DNA of 64,000 bases, taken from assembly GCA_002205965.3 (NCBI GenBank), contig NADL03000483.1:496001-560000 (forward strand). Direction: 5' to 3'. The DNA comes from Kappaphycus alvarezii (Eukaryota > Rhodophyta > Florideophyceae > Gigartinales > Solieriaceae). The notes under the pieces were generated by a model. The model searched no databases. It worked only from the letters and a program-made list of their open reading frames with translations, and was not told the origin of the DNA. Positions 57,601 to 64,000 of the stretch are shown here, one piece after another (the first letter of the stretch is position 1; each line of letters begins with the position of its first letter). The position numbers and the translations under genes were made by a program.

Positions 57601-58640
57601 ACGACTGCTTAGACTTCTATACCCTGCCGACCAAGATTCTCGGCTCGTCCATGCTGAACCCCTCATCTGCCCCTTCCCCGCCATCGTGCCTGGCAACCCT
57701 TCCTTTCCACTCGGCCCCTACGCACCCGATGATCTTTCTGTTTCACCCCGTAAGTGTTTCACAATCTTACACAGGGTGCGGCAGGAAGCCACTGCACGGG
57801 ACAATTAGAAGGATAAAGACTGGGACGCCACCCCTACCCGCCAACCATAGCACGCATACGTTTGCCCCGGCATCCGCGGCCTCGCAGTTGGGCAAAGCCC
57901 TACTGCACTTTTCCTTACTGCCCATCCCGCAAACGCTACCACTGCCTCCGCCACTCTCTGGACTGTAGTGCTACAGAGGCACCTTGGCCTCCCGGTTTAC
58001 CCGCATCACCTGCCGCTGGGGAAACCATGATGCCGATCTCTGCACGCCTGGTTTCAGCCGACTCCACCGGTATAATTCTGTCTGCAGCGCCCCTGACTGT
58101 CGCGCTGACTGCGAGTTCGAGGTCCCCTCTCATCTCTAGCACGAGCTCCGGCCTGCATACATCTTGTTGCTGCCATCGGCTACACCCATACGCACCTCCT
58201 TCCGTCTCCTGGCATCTGACATAACCATTGGAGATCTATCTCCCGCACTAAGGCTACACACGTCGTCGGAGGAGCTGCCGAGATCGACCACCGGAATAAG
58301 ATTCGTGATGTCGACCGCAAATTGACCCGCCGAGCCCTCAACCTCCCCGAATACCCCCTACCCGCTCCGAGCTTCTCTTATGAACCCATGCCATTTGATT
58401 CTCTCGGCCCCCCTCCAATGCTGCGTCTTCTTACTGCTGGTTTCATCCAAACCATTGCCCGCCGCTTCTTCATCGCTACCGGAACAGGTGGCGTAGAATC
58501 CATCAGCACCTCAGCGCTGTCATCTGGTCGTCCATGCAATGACTTTAACTGGCCCGAGCTCCATGTTGCGATGCCAACATGTCCTAACCGTTTGTTAACC
58601 TTACACCGTACCAATACTGTAGTCCGCCTGTGGCGCTGAA
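54700..58640 (+). pseudogene. Long GC-rich beta-like non-LTR element with RT palm motifs (copy H)
   Basis: The 5' 1.6 kb is C-rich and Pro/Ser/Arg-rich in every frame; the 295-codon ORF at 54799-55686 may be fortuitous. From 56310, TTAGPDRTHSRWFHLL and LVNRIASGDLPDSALLL lead into KIRPIAGGSVLRPIATKALP, FLAPFQLANGVKAGIDAIVH (56520-56670). After a frame change at a C9 run (56672-56681): VLVDAHNVFNGVS (motif A, 56715), QGDPASRSLL (motif B, 56892) and WFTDDDTLLG (motif C, 56987-57016). Further on come LWTVVLQRHLGLPVY, GNHDADLCTPGFSRLHRYNS, LRPAYILLLP (RPAD changed to RPAY), ASDITI and, at 58322-58639, KLTRR-type sequence and FSYEPMPFDSLGPPP. Complete domain order, but several stops and frame changes. 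Confidence 0.7.
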
Positions 58641-59399
58641 AATAGCATACTAACGAATGGTACCGTACTGTATGTACAGTAGTAAGTATTTCAGCACTAC
58701 GGCAAACCTAAATGATTCAATAGAGAACATTCTCAAATATTAAATACTCAAAATTGTTGTCCTGACCTTGCATCTACATTTCTTCAAAATAAACGAATTT
58801 ATTTACGTAAAAATTGACAACATTACTAATTTACCAATTAATTATTCAGCAAATCAGCAAATCAACGGCCCTTAATGAAAATCTTAAAAACCTATGTTCA
58901 ATCCAAACAGTTACAGAGTAGTTTTGGCCGTATGTGCAGGAAATGAGTCAAATTGTGGATAAGTGGGTTTTTAGAGCACTGTACTGTGCTTATTCTGAGA
59001 TGAATGGTAGTACATGGGTCTATGATATCAACCATTTTAGTAGGGTCGCTTGGGCATGTGACAGTGCAGGCAGATGACAGGCAGGGGGTCGGAGTATACA
59101 GGTCGGCCGAGGTGCCTTTGGACCATTACGGGCCATCGTCAGTCGGGGATCCGGAGGGAGGAGGCGGGGTGTACATCAAGGAAGGCCGCAGCGAGACTAG
59201 GCCGAAGGCTTGGCCCCGGAAGCAGGCAGGACGTCTCCTCCTTATGCTGGAAAAGGGTAGGACTGGCCTCCCAGTCCGCGCCACGCCAATGGAGACGGGC
59301 CCGCGCGTTTTGCTGCACCCTCTTTACTGTCACCATTTCCCACGACTGCCACCTGGAAGAGATCCCTCGGTCAGCCACTCGCTCTGATCCTCCCACCAT

Positions 59400-60290
59400 C
59401 CGCAGCTGTCTTTCACGTTACAGCTACAGCCCTTTTCGAGCGTGTTCTTCGCCGGACCCCGGTGAAAGGCTCCAGTCTGCGATCACAACTGAACTCATGC
59501 TTTCGAAGTCTGACAGGTTGTTGTTGTCTGCAGTAGCACCCGACCGAGCACGGCTCCTCTCCGTGCGCACATCCTCCCTTCTGTTTTCTCTTCGCTTCCT
59601 CACCCCACCGCTGTACGTACATGTCCTCCTCTGCGCAGAAGGTCGCTCTGGCTCTCCGTCTCGGCATCGCGCTACTCGCTGCGCAGTCTGCTCCCGGCCC
59701 TCGGCCGACGTCGCACCTGTCTTAGATCAAGCGGCGAACACGCTTTGAACTTCAAATACGAAACTGCAAACTCGTCGACACACGTCCTCCGCAACGTTCT
59801 CGCCCGATTCTGTAAGGAAGTTGGGATCGTCGCCCTCGTTGAGCATCCGCTCCTGTACCAGGTTCCCAATTCGTCCGCGCATTCGGAGTCCCCCGTGTTA
59901 CGAATGAACATCCACATTCTTGCTACCTATGGGTTTCACAGTACTGATATCGCCGTCGACGTTACTGTTTCCCACCACTCATCTCCCCACCACATCTCGC
60001 TAAGTACGGTTACCACAGGCGCTGCGGCGACACTCGCAGAGCGCGAGATACTTCGTCATTGCGGCAATTACTGCGACCAAAACGATATCCTTCTCTCCCT
60101 CGTTGGGATAGATATCTATGGCGCTTTGGGCGGCAGCGGGCAGGGTTTCTTCCCCGCCTTGCTTCCTTCGCTGCTTTCCGTCGCGGTTCCTCCCTTCAAC
60201 AGGAGCTTCGCGACTTCGTTACCCGTTTTGCATTTAATCTCCAAGTGATGCAGGAGCGACAGGTTTCCACCCGGCGCCTGCATTCGTAGT
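59400..60290 (+). pseudogene. Gamma-type retroelement C-terminal fragment
   Basis: Frames include DRARLLS, then ALALRLGIALL (59640-59680), CAVCSRP (CX2C, 59680-59700), EHALNF in place of GDHALxC, then THVLRNVLARFCKEVGIVAL (59770-59840), NIHILATYGFHSTDIAVDVT (59905-59965; D-V-T-V nuclease strand), AAATLAEREILRHCGNYCDQ and LLSLVGIDIYGALGGSGQGF (60020-60145). This is the R-x-R-L-G / CX2C / GDHAL / RHN / DVTV / 'PL..D.yG' layout of algal non-LTR RT proteins. It resembles the 25.6-26.2 kb fragment more than alpha or beta. Upstream ORFs from 59004 are probably more of the same element. Confidence 0.55.
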
Positions 60291-60299
60291 TAACTTCTG

Positions 60300-60955
60300 G
60301 ATACCCTCCCCATGCTTCTGTGCCATACTGTACCAATGGTAAAGATCTACCACCACCTTAAGTGTAGATTTGGTGTTTCATGGAGATGCAGCAAAGACAA
60401 TGGGGTCAAGGTCTCCGAGGGCGGCGGGGCTGCGGTGGCCGGGGATACGGTCCACGAAAGCACGACAGAGCAGACGGCCCGATCAAGGAAGGAATGCCAG
60501 TCTGCAGGGCACGGGAAATGCAGAAGGTCTGCAGTCCGGGGGAGGGAATATGGGGCGGTGCGCCCCTGAGCACAGGTGGCGTCAATGGTGCTGGCTGCGG
60601 CACCATGATGGAGGAGGGGGCCGCGTTCGCAGAAATCATGTCAACCGAGTTGGATAATGTAGTACTAGTACCACTACAGCTTCCTATCCTACTCCAAAAC
60701 TCTCATTTGTTCAAAACATTACCCCCGTTTATTTTCTAAAACACCGAATGTTTAGATGCTGCGCTGATGTCTTATGAACTGCCGACTGAGTCGCGCACGA
60801 CCTCGCTAACGGGAGCGCTCCAATACACGCCTGCGCCTCTCAGCGGTGTCATCAGCAATACTGACCAGCCTGTTCCTCAGCCTGCAAAACTTCTGACGGT
60901 CAGGCTCTCGCAACGGATACCAGTTCGCATGTAAGTTTGTTAAACAAAGACCGAA
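60300..60955. other. Spacer with Gly-rich ORFs
   Basis: Overlapping Gly/Arg-rich ORFs (for example 60380-60739, 119 codons) reflect GC-rich sequence. No motif recognised. Possibly the 3' flank of the gamma element. Confidence 0.25.
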
Positions 60956-60959
60956 TTTA

Positions 60960-61690
60960 AAGAAGGGGCCACAAAGTGATTATGCCCATTGCCACTTTTG
61001 AGAAAGCAACGCCCACTGGCGACGGAGTCTGCCGAAATAATTTTCAATAATTATGCGAACCCCGCTAACTTTGCGGGTATACTGCTCGTCGATGAGGGAT
61101 AGTACCCCGAACTGCGGCTTCTTCTTAGAATGTATGGCACGAACTATTTCCAGGGCCCCTTGGTAGCCCTTGTCGACTAAAAAACCCAAGAATTTGGGCA
61201 AATTCCGGAGAGTAACCCCAAATCAGGCCAATTTCTATCCTCATGTGAGTTATTCAGCTCTTTTTCATGCCAGGCGCGCCTCCTTTGAAAAATATCGAAG
61301 TCTGATACCGAAATTGGATAGTAGTTGCTGGACCCAATACAAAGCCCGTTCGTTAAGACTGAAACCTCAACGTTTAGGCCATACAATTTTTCTTTACTGC
61401 TAAAATTGCGTTTTCCCTCTTCGACACTGCCTCTGGGCCGAAAAGACTGCTGAGAGGTTAAGTCAGTATAATAATGAGTCTCTGGGAAATTTTCGAACTT
61501 CCGTCGGTCTTTCTTAAGCCTGTTCATACTATGCATCTTCCCTACTTATGTAACGAATGATTCGTATGCAAAATATGCAATCGGAATCGGAAAACTTGTA
61601 ATTAATCACTCAAACGTAGGGCCTTTCATATTAAAGCCCTTGGCCAAAATTTGCCATTGACCTCCATGCTTTAGAATAGTTAGTAACATG
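60960..61690 (-). pseudogene. PIF/Harbinger transposase fragment, subfamily A
   Basis: From high to low coordinates: HGGQWQILAKGFNMKGPTFE (about 61605-61665, parallel to HGGQWELVAKIFNLKGPTFE at 40.6 kb), HYYTDLTSQQSFRPRGSVEE (first Asp), EKLYGLNVEVSVLTNGL, YYPISVSDFDIFQ (61300-61470), FLVDKGYQGALEIVRAIHSK (second Asp, 61130-61180) and VRIIIENYFGRLRRQWALLS (catalytic Glu, 61005-61060). All three catalytic residues are readable, in at least two frames with stops between. Same subfamily as 40.2-41.4 kb, opposite orientation. Confidence 0.8.
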
Positions 61691-61750
61691 AAAAACGTCC
61701 TTACCTGTAACACTATACTTTAACCCTCTCCTACCATTATAGGTCTGCGT

Positions 61751-61778
61751 AAATAAATAAATAAATAAATAAATAAAT
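61751..61778. repeat. (AAAT)n microsatellite
   Basis: Seven tandem aaat units. Confidence 0.9.
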
Positions 61779-62079
61779 CCTCGGCGGTGATTTCACAGAG
61801 TTTCGAACTCATCAGGCATAAAGTTGATCATGCTACGTATTCCATCAACTCCACCCTTATCTTAAAATGTGTCCATTACAGGACAAGGAAGTCCACATCA
61901 CAATCGGACTCATCTAGGTCTAATACGGAGTTGAACTGACTAATTTCATTTTCTCGCGAAAATGCTGTGTCAGCTACAATGCGAAGGGAGGCTGCAGCGT
62001 TGTCATGGGTAACGAATCTGTGGCGTGCTGCCTGCGTAGGTAACAGAATCGTAGTGTCAGGGGGTTTTGTTTCAGATAT

Positions 62080-62340
62080 GGTTGAGAAGGGTTGTGCTTG
62101 CGATTTTGATTGCGACGAGGTGTAGTGATTGCAGGGCTTGGTTGTGGGGAGGCTCTTTGGTAGCGAGGGGTGTTGTCGGCGAACTGTGGTGGTCGTGACG
62201 TGTGGTGATGGCGACGTGTGGCGGTGAAGATTGGTGATGGTTAGGCGTAGTATTGGCGAGTACTGGTGGTGCAGAGGTGTGATGGTGGTTAGGCTTCGTG
62301 GCCACGAGGTCTGGTGGTGAGGAGGCTTTATTGTACAAGT
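62080..62340. repeat. Irregular GTGGTG-rich repeat
   Basis: Imperfect 25-40 bp units with tggtggt, gtgatggt, ggcgacgtgtggc and gttaggc. The minus-strand frame (62072-62338) encodes a His/Pro/Ser-rich repeat, most likely fortuitous. Confidence 0.5.
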
Positions 62341-62999
62341 CGTCGGGGTGGCGAGGCGGGAGTGTGCAGACGGTGTTGATGTGAAATTTATATAGCCTTA
62401 TCTTGGTGATGGAGTGGTGAAGGCAGTTTATATTTCACAGTGGTTTCTGTGCGCTACCATGTTAGCATTTTTGATTTGATGGCTACATATGTTCCAATAG
62501 TTATACGAAATTACTGTATATGATTCGATTTTAACCGAGTTCTTTCTGAAAACGCGCACTGTATTCGGACTTTCTGTATTCTCGAAATCTTACAAAGTAA
62601 ATGCTTCCTTTTCAATGCGTGAAGCAAATACGGTTTTCTCAAAAGTTTGTAATGTATTTGTGCCGTTCGTACGTTTTTTCATATTTACCTCCTAAGCTCT
62701 ACAATTTTATTGGCTCTTGCTTGTGTGCCCACTTAAATGATTGATTTCTCTAACAGCGAGATTATGGAACAGGATTTGTTGGCGTACCGTATTTGACAAA
62801 GTCTATTTATTTCAAGTCATAAAAATTGTCAAAGGAACCAAGACAGAATGTCTTAAATGCTAAGGCAGTATGAATAGTCGTCGTACATAAAAAAGGTTAG
62901 GCCCGTTCCGACAAAAATATTTTTATAAGGATATGATATATTTATGTACTATAGCATTCCATATCATACCACCCTTTACAAAATTTTTTACTATATTAT

Positions 63000-64000
63000 A
63001 TTGTTATTCCAATGAAGAGATCCCATAATAGACCCCCTTTCTATAGAAATACGACTTTTTCATCGCTACGCAACAGGTCGATCCCTTGTGCATCGCAAAA
63101 AATGATAAGCAGCCTGGCTAAGGGATTGGCTAATGCCATTATCGTCAAACGACGAAGGCAAAGCCATTGCCTACTCTCATCAATGTCTGAATTTGTTGTA
63201 TTGCTATCCGACAGCTATGGCCGAGGAGAGCGGTTTGTGCAAGAGAGGTATATTTTCCTTTGCAGCCGTTCTTGCTGGAACACCCCAAGATTCTTTAAGC
63301 GTCCATACAGGATGTTCTATTCGTCTTTCATGCTCTAGCAGAAAAAAAACGCCCTTATGGATGACTGCAAGTTTAGAAAAAGCTCTCCACTACTACGCTT
63401 ATCTGTAACAATACGATGGCTTCCAGATGGATCCTACCTTGATACAGCGATGGTACATAATTCTTCTCCATCTACAGTATCCTACTATATAGATGAGACC
63501 ATTTTAGCTCTAGACAACTGTCTGGAGTTATCGTTCCCTTATAGAGACGAATCATGGCTGAGGCGGGCATCGGAAGGATTTTCGAAAGCTGGGAGCAGTG
63601 CTCTAGATATGTGCTTCGGTGCTCTCGATTGCATCGCCATTAAGACTAAAGAGCCAGCAGCTAATGAAGTTGCAAATGCTCCCAGTTACTACAATAGGAA
63701 AGGAGGTTTTGCCCTCAATGTGCAAGCTGTGTGCGATTGGAAGTATAGATTCACCTTTCTATTCTGTCTACTACCAGGATCTACGCATTAAAGTACTGCA
63801 TACACCATGAGCAGCCTATCAAACTTACTGGAGCGACCGGAAGGAGGACTTATTAATAGATTTTGGATAGCTGCTGATGAAGCTTATACCTGTGCTGGAA
63901 GGCATTTAACGCCTTGACCTTGAAAGTCTTTAAGCACAGCCAAGGACTGCTTTAATTACTAGTTGACTTCTGCACGCATACATATTGAGCAGAGTTTTGG
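63000..64000 (+). pseudogene. PIF/Harbinger transposase, subfamily B, cut by window end
   Basis: The main ORF (63357-63791) reads LSVTIRWLPDGSYLDTAMVH, YIDETILALDNCLELSFPY, FGALDCIAIKTKEPA (first Asp in GALD), YYNRKGGFALNVQAVCDWKY (second conserved Asp) and LPGSTH. A second frame continues MSSLSNLLERPEGGLINRFW, IAADEAYTC (Asp-Glu, 63870-63895), KDCFNY and SARIHIEQSFG at the very end, where the Glu of the triad appears in IEQ-x-FG. Frame changes near 63780 and 63915 and stops mark it as degraded. This subfamily (GALD/ADEAYTC) is distinct from subfamily A (TDVTFQ/DKGYQG). The 5' part (63012-63408) is in overlapping frames and only weakly readable. Confidence 0.75.

Noticed and set aside
61753..62340. 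CRISPR-like array
   Set aside because: A simple microsatellite and irregular GTGGTG repeats, with no constant repeat-spacer spacing; the window is eukaryotic.

Overview
This is a nuclear window from a eukaryote, dominated by decayed transposable elements. Only two regions look like host genes. One is an importin-11-type nuclear transport receptor on the minus strand (about 13.2-16.2 kb). The other is a C2H2 zinc-finger gene on the plus strand (about 46.3-48.2 kb). Compact, intron-poor genes, a mix of Ty1/copia, chromodomain Ty3/gypsy, non-LTR, hAT, PIF/Harbinger, Tc1/mariner and pogo-like elements, and local GC swings suggest an alga; a florideophyte red alga is my best guess. This is inference: there is no rRNA or organelle gene here to fix the taxonomy.

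Layout. 0-2 kb: BED/DUF659 hAT transposase remnant running off the left edge. 4-5.2 kb: coiled-coil, gag-like remnant. 5.7-6.3 kb: an unexplained block rich in short hairpins. 6.7-9.4 kb: minus-strand chromovirus pol (RT, RNase H, integrase, chromodomain), with a polypurine tract and LTR edge at 6657. 9.66-10.6 kb: Tc1/mariner remnant. 10.8-12.7 kb: C-terminal pieces of two non-LTR families, called alpha and beta here. 13.2-16.2 kb: importin-11. 16.7-18.1 kb: alpha copy. 18.5-19.1 kb: pogo/Tc5-type transposase N-terminus. 19.8-25.3 kb: Ty1/copia element with diverged LTRs and an internal insertion. 25.6-28 kb: gamma, beta and alpha non-LTR fragments. 28.1-29.5 kb: a second hAT. 29.5-39.9 kb: AT-rich, with a gypsy RT remnant at 34.2-35.4 kb. 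40.1-42.1 kb: PIF/Harbinger transposase, a perfect hairpin and a MITE-like element. 42.3-44.5 kb: alpha and beta copies tail to tail. 46.3-48.2 kb: zinc-finger gene. 50-53.7 kb: near full-length but internally deleted alpha copy. 53.8-60.3 kb: beta tail, a long GC-rich beta-like copy with RT motifs, and a gamma fragment. 61-64 kb: two PIF/Harbinger fragments, the last cut by the window end.

The most interesting material is the non-LTR group. Its proteins end in a CX2C...HX4C zinc motif, an RHN motif, an RPAD motif and a D-V-T/A-V motif, which is the order expected of a restriction-like endonuclease (R2/CRE/NeSL type), followed by a conserved F-x-P-L-x-F-D-S-L-G tail. Six to eight copies are decaying independently, and many of their ends lie in TACTGTAC-rich sequence. 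Both host genes carry reading-frame changes, several in homopolymer runs, so they are either recent pseudogenes or, more likely, intact genes with sequencing or assembly indels. All element coordinates are approximate because they were read by eye.
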